The notes under the pieces: model-generated
What the model was told of the DNA's origin: nothing
Databases searched by the model: none
What the model saw: the letters and a program-made list of their open reading frames with translations, nothing else
In this document: in pieces, positions 36,368-45,422 of the stretch
How the letters are laid out: every line of letters starts with the position of its first letter
Position numbering within the stretch: the first letter of the stretch is position 1
Source: a bacterium
GTDB lineage: Bacteria; Planctomycetota; Planctomycetia; Isosphaerales; Isosphaeraceae
Length of the DNA: 64,000 bases
NCBI GenBank assembly: GCA_016125085.1
Contig: WGMM01000033.1
Location: forward strand, 62,001 to 126,000
Reading direction: 5' to 3'
Program-made: the position numbers and the translations under genes

Positions 36368-36402
36368 GGGGCGATCGTTTCGTACGATCGCCCCGACCCT
36401 TT
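36368..36402 (+). terminator. Rho-independent terminator after the A-type carrier gene
   Basis: GGGGCGATCGT and ACGATCGCCCC make a perfect 11-bp stem with a TTCGT loop, followed by GACCCTTTT. It is 24 bases past the carrier stop and may also serve the convergent dehydrogenase gene. Confidence 0.75.
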
Positions 36403-36439
36403 TGCCGTTAACGACGGTTCTGAGAATTCGGTTCCGAGT

Positions 36440-37414
36440 TCATTTCAATTCCGGCACCAGACACTCGGCCGGTACGCGGCCCTGAAGCGTTTCGACGATG
36501 CAGCGGGCTGCCATCGTGGCCATGTCGTCCATACTCATGGTGTCGATTCCGCCGAGATGCGGGCTGACGATCACGTTGGGCATGCGGCGGAGGGGGTTCC
36601 CGGCCGGTGGCGGTTCGGGGTCGGTCACATCAAGGCAGGCGCCGCCGATATGGCCTGAGTCGAGCCCTGCGATCATGTCGGCTTCATGAATCAGGCCGCC
36701 ACGGGCCGTATTCAGAATGATCACTCCGGGCTTCATGCGCGCGATCGTCTCGGCACGTACGAGGTGCCTCGTATCGGGTGTCATCGGCACGTGAAGGCTC
36801 AAAACGTCACTGGCGGCGATGACTTCCTCCAGGCTCGCCACACGAACCCCTTCGAGTCCGTTGGATGTCGTCACCGCAGGGTCGTAACCGATCACGTTCA
36901 TGCCGAACGCACGGGCTCGCGGTACCATGGCCTGACCGATCCGGCCCAGCCCGATCAGGCCTAACGTCTTGCCTCGAATAGGGATCGGCATCGTCCGGTT
37001 CCATCCTCCCGAGGCGATGTCGACGCTATTGACGACGATCCTGCGCGTGAGCCCGAGAAGAAGCCCGAAGGCCTGTTCGGCGACGCTTTCCTGGTTGACT
37101 CCGGGCGTGATCGTGACTGCGATGCCCCGCTCACGCGCGGCGGCGACGTCCACCGCGTCATAACCGACACCCGTCCTGGCGATGATCTTCAGGTTCGGGC
37201 AGGTGGCGAACAGGGAGCCGTCAAGCCGCTCCGAACCGGCGATCATGCCGTCGCATCCCGGCAGCATTTCGGCGACGCAAGCGGGCGAGAGTTCGCCCGA
37301 ATTTTCGTGGCGTGGCGGGTCGACGGGTTCGAAACCTGCGTTAAGAAGCATGGTTCGGAACTTGCCTGGCTGGTGCCGCAACGGCAGGGCACCGATGAGT
37401 ATACGAGCGGACAT
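36440..37414 (-). CDS. D-2-hydroxyacid dehydrogenase (phosphoglycerate dehydrogenase-like)
   Basis: The 324-residue protein has the NAD-dependent D-isomer dehydrogenase layout. ARTGVGYDAVDV and TPGVNQESVAEQAFGLLL open the nucleotide domain, GLIGLGRIGQAM is the Rossmann motif, LNTARGGLIHEADM carries the catalytic Arg region and VSPHLGGID has the catalytic His. It lacks the C-terminal ACT domain of long SerA enzymes. It may act on 3-phosphoglycerate or another 2-hydroxyacid; no serine-pathway gene is adjacent. The start is MSARILIGA at 37414. Confidence 0.85.
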   Translation of the reverse strand: MSARILIGALPLRHQPGKFRTMLLNAGFEPVDPPRHENSGELSPACVAEMLPGCDGMIAGSERLDGSLFATCPNLKIIARTGVGYDAVDVAAARERGIAVTITPGVNQESVAEQAFGLLLGLTRRIVVNSVDIASGGWNRTMPIPIRGKTLGLIGLGRIGQAMVPRARAFGMNVIGYDPAVTTSNGLEGVRVASLEEVIAASDVLSLHVPMTPDTRHLVRAETIARMKPGVIILNTARGGLIHEADMIAGLDSGHIGGACLDVTDPEPPPAGNPLRRMPNVIVSPHLGGIDTMSMDDMATMAARCIVETLQGRVPAECLVPELK

Positions 37415-37812
37415 GGCGAGTGGGCCTCGGTGGCTTGCTGATCGAGTCCGATACGGGCTCGATGGTGAATCAGGGAGAGATGCGGCTGCGAGCCTGGCAG
37501 CCATCAGGTGAATCGCTACGGTTCCTGGCCCTGCCGCCAGTGCCGCCGATTGCGATCTGATACCGTATTTCAAGGTCCGAAGACCAGTATGTGGCGGAAA
37601 AAAGTCGGTCAGGTCTCAACTGAATTCGTGCGAATCGCGGGAATTCGGGAATGGAACCAGTGGATCGTGAAACTTTTCCCGATCGATCATGATTGAAAAT
37701 CCGGAACGGAAGTGCCACAATGACGCGATCTTCGTATGGCATGGACGTGAAACTCGCTTTCGAAGTTTCGGTCGGGTGGGCGAAGCGATCATCGAACGAC
37801 ACGGGCGTACCT
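37415..37812. other. Intergenic stretch between divergent genes
   Basis: This 398-base stretch lies between the divergent dehydrogenase and GH10-like genes and should hold both promoters. The GH10-like frame is open upstream to 37693, with a possible ATG at 37720; if translation began there, the stretch would be shorter. No repeat or hairpin was recognised. Confidence 0.4.
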
Positions 37813-39312
37813 ATGGCAGTTCTCAAATTTCGTTTGGACGCCCCTGTCCGTGCCGGCTGGAAGCTCGACCCGGAATTCGTGCATGTTCTGGATATCGAGC
37901 GGGTGCCGTATCCGATGCACGCCCACGTGGAGGACGGCCTGCTGATCTGCCGGACCGCCACGACCGACAGCCTGCGGGTGCAGGTGCCATGGGCTTTGCC
38001 TGGCCGCCAGCCGTGCATTCTGGGCACGTCGACATTGCCCTCGCGGCAGGAGACGTATCTGCTCGTACTGGAACTCGCAAGGGGCCGGTTGACCGAGCTT
38101 CGCCACTTCTTTCAGGACGGTTCCGCCGAAGAAGCCCGGCCACTGCCGGAGCCGCTTCTGGAAGCGCACGCCCTGTTCGTGGAAGCCGTGCTGAAGCGGG
38201 AAGATACGGAAGCCTGCGCGACTCTGGCGACGCGATGTCTCCTGAAATGCCTGGAACTGGCCGACGATCGCCTGACGCGTCATTTCGAGACGAACGAAGT
38301 GAAGGCCGCCCTGGCCGACAAGCTTTCGCTGAACATGAGCGGCCTGAAACCCGGTGACCCGATCAGCGAATGGGCCATCCGCAACGCCGATATCGCCCGC
38401 ATCAGCCCGAACTGGCGAACCGTGAATCCGCAGGAAGATACGATTCACTGGGCCGAATGGGAAGGCCCCGTCCGCCTGGCTCACGAAAGCGGTATGGCTG
38501 TGCACTGCGGCCCGCTGATCGACTTCTCCGCTGACACCCTGCCTGCCTGGCTCGATCGATATCACGATATCACTCACGCATGCAGGGCCGTTTCGAAGTA
38601 TGTCGAATTCGTGGTCCGGAATTACCGCAACCGGGTTCATGTCTGGCATATCGTGCGGCGACCGGCGATGGCGAAGGTCAACAACCTGTCGGAAGAGCAT
38701 CAGATCAAGCTCACGATGGAAGCCATTCAGGCCGTGATGCAGAACGCCCCTGAAGCCGACATGGTCATTGACCTCACAGCACCCTGGGCGGAATGGCTGT
38801 CTCACAGCGGTTTCGAACTCGGGCCGCTGCATCTGGCCGACACGCTGGCCAGAGCCGATCTGGGCCTGACGGGCATGAATCTCGAACTCTCTCTGGGGTA
38901 TGCCTCGCCCGGCAGCCATTTGCGGGAAATTTTCGACGTTTACAAACTCATCCAGCTTTATTCGCAGATCAATCTGCCGCTTCACCTCGACATCGCCATA
39001 CCCAGCGGCCCCGACTCATCGAATTCAGGCTCGTCGCGACGATTCTCACGTCATGCCGCGGATCCGCGCCAGTGGCCCGGTGGTTGCGACCAGGCTTCAC
39101 AGGCTGCCCTCGGCATGAAGGTCATGAGCCTGGCGGCCATGATGCCGAGCGTCCGGTCCATCCACTGGAGCAACCTGGTCGACGCACCGGATCAGGAATT
39201 CGCGGAATCCGGCTTGTTCACGGCTGACAGGAAACCGAAGACGATCGCACGACGGATCGAAGAGATCCGGCGTTTCCGCATGCCGGTCACGCAGGGCCTT
39301 CTGATGAGTTGA
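37813..39312 (+). CDS. GH10-like TIM-barrel protein with altered catalytic site
   Basis: The 499-residue protein has an N-terminal beta-rich region (about 1-140) and then a barrel with GH10 xylanase spacing. Key pieces are NWRTVNPQEDTIHWAEWEG (compare the xylanase segment with ENELKW), HCGPLIDF, LPAWL and NRVHVWHIVRRPAM. In active GH10 enzymes the last piece reads W-x-V-V-N-E with Glu as acid/base; here Arg-Arg replaces Asn-Glu. No signal peptide is present with the chosen start. The protein may bind sugar without cleaving it or have another activity. The start at 37813 (MAVLKFRLD) was taken because the first strand begins there; longer forms from 37720 or 37693 are possible. Confidence 0.6.
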   Translation: MAVLKFRLDAPVRAGWKLDPEFVHVLDIERVPYPMHAHVEDGLLICRTATTDSLRVQVPWALPGRQPCILGTSTLPSRQETYLLVLELARGRLTELRHFFQDGSAEEARPLPEPLLEAHALFVEAVLKREDTEACATLATRCLLKCLELADDRLTRHFETNEVKAALADKLSLNMSGLKPGDPISEWAIRNADIARISPNWRTVNPQEDTIHWAEWEGPVRLAHESGMAVHCGPLIDFSADTLPAWLDRYHDITHACRAVSKYVEFVVRNYRNRVHVWHIVRRPAMAKVNNLSEEHQIKLTMEAIQAVMQNAPEADMVIDLTAPWAEWLSHSGFELGPLHLADTLARADLGLTGMNLELSLGYASPGSHLREIFDVYKLIQLYSQINLPLHLDIAIPSGPDSSNSGSSRRFSRHAADPRQWPGGCDQASQAALGMKVMSLAAMMPSVRSIHWSNLVDAPDQEFAESGLFTADRKPKTIARRIEEIRRFRMPVTQGLLMS

Positions 39313-39478
39313 ATTCGGCCCCGGAATGGCGTAATCTGTCGTCTCGACACTGTGGAGTCGTGCAGCGGCCAGGCCCTGGAATGCCGTCCTGTGCGACTCA
39401 TGGCCACTTGCCTCGATTCTTTTCCGAATCAAGGCGTGACCGCTGATATTCCGCCAGATCCGAAAGGGACCAGATCCG

Positions 39479-39943
39479 ATGGGCGCCGATGCGAAGATTC
39501 AGGAACTCAAGCTCGAACTTCCCAAGGCGCCAAAGCCGGTCGCCACGTACAAGACGGCCCTGAGGGTCGGAAACATGCTGTACGTGAGCGGTCATGGCCC
39601 ACTCAAAGCCGACGGCACGATGATCAAAGGCTGCCTGGGCGACGACATGGACATCGACGCCGGTAAGGAAGCCGCTCGGCAGACCGGTCTCGCGATCCTG
39701 GCGACTCTGAAGGAAAATCTGGGCAGCCTGGATAAAGTCGTTCGACTGGTGAAGTCGCTAGGCATGGTCCGCGCCACTCCCGAATTCGCTGAGCATCCGA
39801 AAGTCATCAACGGCTATTCCGACCTGATGGCCGAAGTGTTCGGCCCGGAAGCAGGTGTAGGCACTCGTTCGGCTGTGGGAATGGGCAGCCTGCCTGGCCA
39901 CATCGCCGTCGAAATCGAAGCGATCTTCGAAGTTCGCGACTGA
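39479..39943 (+). CDS. RidA/YjgF-family protein
   Basis: The 154-residue protein belongs to the RidA/YjgF/YER057c superfamily. LRVGNMLYVSGHGPL, ARQTGLAILATLKENLGSLDKVVRLV and GTRSAVGMGSLPGHIAVEIEAIFEV are the typical strands and helices. Classical RidA enzymes hydrolyse reactive enamines/imines using a conserved Arg; here TRSAVG holds the position of the usual R-x-x-V segment. It is longer than RidA proper (about 130), as in related subfamilies. The SDR gene starts 16 bases after its stop, so the two form an operon. Confidence 0.87.
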   Translation: MGADAKIQELKLELPKAPKPVATYKTALRVGNMLYVSGHGPLKADGTMIKGCLGDDMDIDAGKEAARQTGLAILATLKENLGSLDKVVRLVKSLGMVRATPEFAEHPKVINGYSDLMAEVFGPEAGVGTRSAVGMGSLPGHIAVEIEAIFEVRD

Positions 39944-39958
39944 GCCTGACACAAGATC

Positions 39959-40783
39959 ATGAGCGTTCCGCCAGGATCGATCTCCGGCCCCTTTTCGGAT
40001 CTTCGGGTGATCGTCGCTGGCGGAACCAGCGGTATCGGCCTGGCCTGCGTGCATTTGCTGCGCAGTCTCGGTGCCCGCGTCGTCGCTATCGGGAAACCTG
40101 AAGGTCAAGGCGCGAGCGAAACGAACGCGATCACGGACTCGACCATTCATGCGGACTTGACCGATTCGACCGAATGCACGGTCGCATGCGATCGTGCGTG
40201 GAGCACGCTGGGCGGTCTCGACGTCGTCGTTCACACGGTCGGTGGTTCGGCTCGAGCGGCTGGAGACGGCCCGCTCGATCGGTGCACCGAAGATGGCTGG
40301 CAGGCGGCCCTGAGATTGAATCTCGATTCGGCCTTTCATGTGGTGCGCTGGGGCGTTCGCAAGCTGCTCGATAATCCACGAGACGGTGAGGGCCAACGTG
40401 GCAGCATCGCCGTGGTGGGATCAGTGCTTGCCGACAGTCCTTCGCCTCGACACTTCGGTACGATCGGCTACGCTGTGGCCAAGGCCGGGCTCGAAGGGCT
40501 CGTGCGAAATGCTGCGGCGACTTACGCTTCCGAAGGCATTCGCGTCAATTTGCTCAAACCCGGGCTGCTCGACACCCCGATGGCCGCGCGTGCGATCAGA
40601 GACGCTCAGATCAGCGAATTTCTGCGCGCGAAACAGCCGCTGACGGCTGGGCCCGTTTCTCCGGAAGCATGCGCTCAGGCAATTCTGTCGCTGATCGACC
40701 CGCGAAACGCCGGCCTGACTGGCGCGATACTCACGCTCGATGGCGGCTGGAGCGTGACGGATCCGACGTCCGATGAAGCTTGA
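39959..40783 (+). CDS. Short-chain dehydrogenase/reductase
   Basis: This 274-residue SDR protein has an altered glycine-rich nucleotide motif (AGGTSGIGLA rather than TGxxxGIG), then DVVVHTVGGSARA in place of NNAG. The catalytic Ser is around VVGSVLADS and the Tyr-Lys pair is in YAVAKAGLEG. LNLLKPGLLDTPM-like sequence (VNLLKPGLLDTPMA) and a C-terminal LTLDGGWS complete the fold. It should oxidise or reduce an alcohol/carbonyl substrate with NAD(P)(H); the substrate is unknown. It follows the RidA-like gene by 15 bases and is probably co-transcribed. Confidence 0.87.
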   Translation: MSVPPGSISGPFSDLRVIVAGGTSGIGLACVHLLRSLGARVVAIGKPEGQGASETNAITDSTIHADLTDSTECTVACDRAWSTLGGLDVVVHTVGGSARAAGDGPLDRCTEDGWQAALRLNLDSAFHVVRWGVRKLLDNPRDGEGQRGSIAVVGSVLADSPSPRHFGTIGYAVAKAGLEGLVRNAAATYASEGIRVNLLKPGLLDTPMAARAIRDAQISEFLRAKQPLTAGPVSPEACAQAILSLIDPRNAGLTGAILTLDGGWSVTDPTSDEA

Positions 40784-40830
40784 AATATAGCTAAGTCTCG
40801 TCGATCTCCCAGGCGAATCCGTCGAGTCGA

Positions 40831-41829
40831 TCAGTCCCTGGTCGTCTCGTATGCACGCACCTCGGGATGCATCGTATAAAGCCGCCAGCCGCCTGCGGGC
40901 AGACGAACGAACTGGCCGCTGGAACTGTTATTGCCCACGATCGGATTCGCCGCGGCTTTGGTCCATTTGACCAGGTCCGGCGAGATCGCCAGCGTAGTCG
41001 TCCAGTAAGGCCCGAATGGCCGCGTTTCGTTGGCATGCAGGAGTGCCACGTATTTGCCGTCGATTTTCAGGATCTGGTTCAGGGCTACCGCGCCTTTGTC
41101 GTAAACCGCCGGCCCGACCGGGATTACCGGATCATCGGATACGTTCGTGAAAACCTTGCGGTCGAATGACCGGGCAAGCCAGACGCCTGCGTCCGCCCGC
41201 TCGTAGAAGAGATTCCAGACACCGTTTTCGAACAACAGGAAGGGCGTGCCACGCGGGCCTGGCGAGATCGGCGAACCATCCGCCTTGCGGATGTCCACCG
41301 GCCCTTCGCGACGCCAGGACAGGCCATCGGAAGAAACGAAGGTGTGGGCAACGTCGTCTCGCCCCTCGGCCACCATGATCCACTGGCCTTCGTGTTTCAC
41401 GATCATCATGTCTTCGACCCACTGATCGTCGATCAGCGGCTTATCGCCCAGGCGGCTCCAGCTCAGGCCGTCGGTCGAGACTGCCACACCCAGCATGCGC
41501 AGGTCGGTCTTCGCCACGTTATAGCCTGTGTAATAGAGCCGCCAGCTGTCACCGTCGCGGACGATCCAGCCCCGCTCGCGGATTTTGGCGTCCCAGGCGT
41601 CGCCACCGGCCCCCTGAAAGACAGGATTGCTGCGGGGTATCGGCTGCCACTTCAGCAATTCCGCGGGAAATCCCTGCTTGATCGAATCCTGCACGGACTG
41701 CCCGGTTACTGTGGTCGTTTTGACCTGGGCAGGTGCGACCTGAGCCTGTGCCTGATGAGCGATAGACAAGAGAACCAGGCTGGCGAAAACCGCGCGCAGC
41801 TGGCGGAGCAGGGGAGAGACCGGTTGCAT
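40831..41829 (-). CDS. Exported GH43/GH130-like beta-propeller glycosidase
   Basis: The 332-residue protein begins MQPVSPLLRQLRAVFASL and a hydrophobic stretch to AHQAQAQ, a signal peptide. The body shows repeated five-bladed-propeller motifs seen in GH43, GH32, GH130 and related proteins: WRLYYTGYN, GVAVSTDGLSWSR, FVSSDGLSWRREGP, WNLFYERAD, and LAISPDLVKWTKA. DDPVIPVG and EDMMIVKHEG may hold acidic catalytic residues, but the exact family cannot be fixed by eye. It probably binds or trims plant or microbial polysaccharide outside the cytoplasm. It converges with the SDR gene. Confidence 0.7.
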   Translation of the reverse strand: MQPVSPLLRQLRAVFASLVLLSIAHQAQAQVAPAQVKTTTVTGQSVQDSIKQGFPAELLKWQPIPRSNPVFQGAGGDAWDAKIRERGWIVRDGDSWRLYYTGYNVAKTDLRMLGVAVSTDGLSWSRLGDKPLIDDQWVEDMMIVKHEGQWIMVAEGRDDVAHTFVSSDGLSWRREGPVDIRKADGSPISPGPRGTPFLLFENGVWNLFYERADAGVWLARSFDRKVFTNVSDDPVIPVGPAVYDKGAVALNQILKIDGKYVALLHANETRPFGPYWTTTLAISPDLVKWTKAAANPIVGNNSSSGQFVRLPAGGWRLYTMHPEVRAYETTRD

Positions 41830-42010
41830 GGCGAGAATCTCGATCACGGTAGGGCTGATGAGTGGCCGGGGCCGGTACGGGCCGCGATTGGAAGTCCTTG
41901 GCCGGATCATACCAAAAAGACGATCGGGAAGCGGCAAACGTGCCAGCTTCCCGTTCGCTTGAGCCTGCCGGAACCGGGCTCTACAGTGGCTTCAGGGGCG
42001 AAGGCCTTGG

Positions 42011-44107
42011 TCAGAACGGAATATCGTCGTCGTCCTCGTCCCATTGATCTCGATTCGGATAACTCTCCTCGCCGAGATCGTCTTCGCCCTTTTGCATCAG
42101 GTCACGAATTTCGTCGAGTTCCTGCTGGTATTCGAAAGCGGATTCGTCAAGCTCCGAAAGGCGGTCCTCGAACTTCCGGGCAAGACGCCTCATGTGCACG
42201 TATTCGACCATTTCGGAGACGCTCAACTGGCTCGGCATGAGCGAACAGGCGTAGAATTCGTCGAGCGAGGCCTCGATCTCGACCAGTTTTTCCATGAGTT
42301 TGATCATGCCTTCACGAGGGTTGGATACGAGGAATTTATCCCACCACTCGCGCGCTTCATCGCTGGCCCTGGAGTAGCCGATCTTGTCCGTGAGCACCTG
42401 GGTGCGCCGAAGCTGCACCATCGGCTCGTTTTCGATGCTGTGCTGATCCCGGTTCGATTTCGTCGATCTGCCCGAAATCCTGGCTGAGAGCGGATTCCCG
42501 TGCGTCCATGTCAGGGGGCTTTCGCGCAGTTTCGCCTTCCGGGCCGTACGACGAGCCTGGGCCATCGCCGCGGCCATTTCAGGCGCATGGTAACTGGCCC
42601 GCAGCCAACCCTGCACCGGGCGGACGTCGGGCAGGAGGATCGTCCAGGCCGGGCCGTAGGCGAAGTGCTCCGGCGAGTAACGGATGTCCTCAGGCAGAAG
42701 GAGCGGCCTCCCGACTCGCCGGGTGACGACCGATTCGGTCACCTTTCTGCGTTTCGAACCTGATTCGATGCGGGCGATACGATCGCTCACTTCGGCCGTC
42801 ATCGTGCCGCACTGGCGTGAGGCCCACTCGGCGTCGTGCTGCTCCACGGCCGGGCGGAACATCTTCGTCGAGAACCCGGCGAGCACACTGCCGGCTTCGG
42901 TGCCGTAGGCCTCTTCGATCTGCGAAAGCGACTGCACAGCGGCCGTGAGCCCGACATTGAACGAACGGAACATGTTCAGGTGCTTGTCCATATCGTGGAT
43001 CCGGCCGGCCGAGGCGACGAAGTCGTCAGCATGAATGCGCAGCGGCACCTTCAGGCGGTTGCCCGGCATCGTGCTGGCCACGGCCGCGACCTCGCGGAAC
43101 ACTTCGCTGAGGAAGATATTGACGTAGGGCCGGATCTTTCCGAGATGCCCCTGGGGGATCTCGATAAACAGAATCCCGGGGCGTTTCAGAAGAGACACGA
43201 TCCGGAATTCGTCCACGCTCGTGACCGCGGCCAGCTGCCTGTCACGCAGCGTGCGTAAATACCCCTGAGCCGTGCTCAGAACCGTTTCGGCGTTGTGCGA
43301 TCCCGAGCGGAGGAAGTTCAGAGCTTCGGCGGCGAAGGCCACATTGGGGTGCCTCTGCCAAAGCTCGACGTTGTCGGAATGGCCCCGTTCGAGCATCCAG
43401 TGCACTGCCGCCGGGCAGACTTTGCCGGTTTCACGCCTCAGGCAGGAGATCGTCGCCGCGATGAAGCGAGAACTGTTCGAAAACCAGTAGATATGGTCTC
43501 GGTCACGCGGATGGTCCCCCTGCGACGCGTGGCAGATCGTCTCGGCGAAATCCTGGTCGGAGTTTTCGTCGCTGCCTGTCCGGGCCAGGAAATTCCAGCC
43601 CTTCGTCGTCCGGTCCGCATCGGCGAAGTTGATCACGGTCACGGGATGGTCAGGGCGGAAGGCCCTGAGAAATGGCTCGTGCTTCTGGTAAGAATCGCCC
43701 TTGGCGTCGATGATGATCAGCGAACATTCGCCGCCGAGAATGTCGGAGTAAATGAGAGGATCGATCAGCTCGCTCGTTTTGCCCGCACCGGTTTGTCCGA
43801 CCGCCAGCAGGTTGCGATTACGGATCTCGTTCGGGACGTAAAGTGTCTTGCCGTAGAGCGGGTCGTACCGACGGCCGTTGGCCGACTCTGTCAGGAGCGA
43901 CACGTGTGCCAGGAACGATGGGCTGGCTTCATCGGGCGGGTTGAGATAATTCATCAGATCACGCCGGTTCGCCAGTCGGGCGCTACCGAAAATCCCGATT
44001 TTGGAACGCTTTACGTAGGATGGATGCTTCGAAAGCCGAAAGAAGTCCGGCGAGTTCGTTCGTTCGAAGGAGTCGTCATCGAGATTCTCGAAACGGTTCA
44101 TATGCAT
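42011..44107 (-). CDS. VirD4/TraG-like P-loop ATPase with an SSB-type C-terminal tail
   Basis: The 698-residue protein has Walker A VGQTGAGKTSEL near residues 103-114, a Walker B-like SLIIIDAKGD near 129, and a TraM-recognition-like region (RIHADDFVASAGRIHDM, then GLTAAVQSLSQIEEAYG), as in coupling ATPases of conjugation systems. The two N-terminal transmembrane helices of VirD4/TraG are absent, so the protein is soluble. The C-terminal 160 residues are helical and charged and end in WDEDDDDIPF. That end matches the acidic tip of bacterial single-strand DNA-binding protein. No relaxase, mating-pair or secretion gene is nearby. The start at 44107 has AGGA seven bases upstream. A DNA-processing or DNA-translocating role is inferred. 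Confidence 0.75.
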   Translation of the reverse strand: MHMNRFENLDDDSFERTNSPDFFRLSKHPSYVKRSKIGIFGSARLANRRDLMNYLNPPDEASPSFLAHVSLLTESANGRRYDPLYGKTLYVPNEIRNRNLLAVGQTGAGKTSELIDPLIYSDILGGECSLIIIDAKGDSYQKHEPFLRAFRPDHPVTVINFADADRTTKGWNFLARTGSDENSDQDFAETICHASQGDHPRDRDHIYWFSNSSRFIAATISCLRRETGKVCPAAVHWMLERGHSDNVELWQRHPNVAFAAEALNFLRSGSHNAETVLSTAQGYLRTLRDRQLAAVTSVDEFRIVSLLKRPGILFIEIPQGHLGKIRPYVNIFLSEVFREVAAVASTMPGNRLKVPLRIHADDFVASAGRIHDMDKHLNMFRSFNVGLTAAVQSLSQIEEAYGTEAGSVLAGFSTKMFRPAVEQHDAEWASRQCGTMTAEVSDRIARIESGSKRRKVTESVVTRRVGRPLLLPEDIRYSPEHFAYGPAWTILLPDVRPVQGWLRASYHAPEMAAAMAQARRTARKAKLRESPLTWTHGNPLSARISGRSTKSNRDQHSIENEPMVQLRRTQVLTDKIGYSRASDEAREWWDKFLVSNPREGMIKLMEKLVEIEASLDEFYACSLMPSQLSVSEMVEYVHMRRLARKFEDRLSELDESAFEYQQELDEIRDLMQKGEDDLGEESYPNRDQWDEDDDDIPF

Positions 44108-45235
44108 GAGATCCTGGTCCTGATTCGTTACCGTCTTGCAACGAAAAGAGCTGCTGCGATGTCGGAAGCGGAAGCCTTGTGAGCTTTTTGAGCCCACGTT
44201 CGTCAGGCGCATCTGCAATCCCGTTCGAATTTCGAAAGACGACGGCCCATCGACCAGTTCGAACCCGGTGCGCACAATTTCTCCGCGGACCGATCCCGAA
44301 AGATGGGCCCTTGAGAACCTGACGCATCGGATCACGAAACGCTGGCCTGAATTGCCCTGAGGCAACACGTCAACCTGACGACGGACTCGCGTCTGCCGGA
44401 AGATCGTGACATGGGCAAACCGACATGCCCTGAAGTCGCGAAACCCACTCGCGACCGCGGGCTTTCATCGAACGGAGATACGATCGACCGCCGGAGCCGT
44501 CCCGAAGGCCGATGCACCTGGCAGAAATTCACTTTCTCGACCCACCGCTTTCGAAAACGGTCGCACGGGCCGAACGATACCGCTTCACACGCTATCCATT
44601 GCGACCTGTCACGATCCGGGCCAGATTCGTCCAGCCCACCCCTCAGATCATCGACAGGGCTCTTCCATGAAAAAAACCGCCACCTCCACGAACCGAAAAA
44701 CATACCGGTAACTGGACGAACTCAAGCCCGGGCGTACCCAGGAAACCCACAAGACTCCACAGGCTCAATCGCTCGAACCTGCTCGTGTCAAGGTCTTGGC
44801 GTCCAGAAATCTCCCGGTTTATGCGTTTCGATACCATTTGTAGCGGTTGATTAAGTTATAGCGTGCGTAAGGGAACAATTCAATCCGATCGTCGAAATTC
44901 ACGTCGTGATTTTTGAGAATCGCCAGGGAGAACTGCATTTCTTCTGTGTCGTAAAGTGCTTTTAGTAAATGGTATGCGTATTGTATTCGCAGTGTTCGGA
45001 AATTCGGGGGAATTCGACGGGAATTGAATTCCAGCGAGTCGGCGTCGCTGGGCATCTTGTGAACGAACGGTCATTTTACGATCGAATCGGACGACACGGA
45101 TTTACGACGGGCATACGCCATCTCGGTGCGAATGGTGCGGAGCCACGTTGCCATTCGCCGGGAAAATCGATATGATTCCGACAGTGACGCGTGTCGAATC
45201 GTCCGGAACGGGCCGACCGATACGAATCACGAGCC
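44108..45235. other. Gene-poor stretch between the ATPase gene and tRNA-Ala
   Basis: This is 1128 bases with little support for genes. A possible small minus-strand gene (44819-45055) is listed separately. A plus-strand frame at 44411-44854 has no ribosome-binding site or domain character. The right half (44840-45010) is visibly AT-richer than its surroundings. No direct repeat of the tRNA 3' end and no integrase gene was seen, so there is no sign of an integrated element. Confidence 0.45.
44819..45055 (-). CDS. Possible small protein, unknown function
   Basis: A 78-codon frame starts MPSDADSLEFNSRRIPPN and continues with an amphipathic helix-rich, Tyr-rich sequence (YAYHLLKALYDTEEMQFSLAILKN, split in two parts, then RYNLINRYKWYRNA). 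It lies in an AT-richer patch of an otherwise gene-poor stretch and has no clear ribosome-binding site. No family was recognised. It may be a remnant or a real small gene. Confidence 0.3.
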   Translation of the reverse strand: MPSDADSLEFNSRRIPPNFRTLRIQYAYHLLKALYDTEEMQFSLAILKNHDVNFDDRIELFPYARYNLINRYKWYRNA

Positions 45236-45308
45236 GGGGCGGTAGCTCAATTGGGAGAGCGCAGCGTTCGCAATGCTGAGGTTGAGGGTTCGATCCCCTT
45301 CCGCTCCA
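45236..45308 (+). tRNA. tRNA-Ala (anticodon CGC)
   Basis: A full cloverleaf can be folded. The acceptor stem is GGGGCGG with CCGCTCC and discriminator A73; the D arm is GCTC/GAGC. The anticodon stem CAGCG/TGCTG has loop TTCGCAA, giving anticodon CGC for codon GCG. The T arm is GAGGG/CCCTT with loop TTCGATC. The G3-U70 wobble pair, the main alanine identity element, is present. The CCA end is not encoded. A short inverted repeat (GGCGGA/TCCGCC, 45341-45356) lies downstream and may help end the transcript. Confidence 0.93.
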
Positions 45309-45422
45309 TTTCCTTCTTCAGACTCGCGAAGTTCGCTTGCGGCGGATGATTCCGCCAGCGGTCTTCCGTTGGATTGATTGCTCTGCGCAACTTCTGCAGC
45401 CAACCGGTATTATGGAACAACG

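Noticed and set aside
42011..45308. An integrative element inserted at the tRNA-Ala gene carrying the VirD4-like ATPase
   Set aside because: No integrase, relaxase or direct repeat of the tRNA 3' end was found, and the ATPase lies on the 5' side of the tRNA, whereas elements usually insert at the 3' end.
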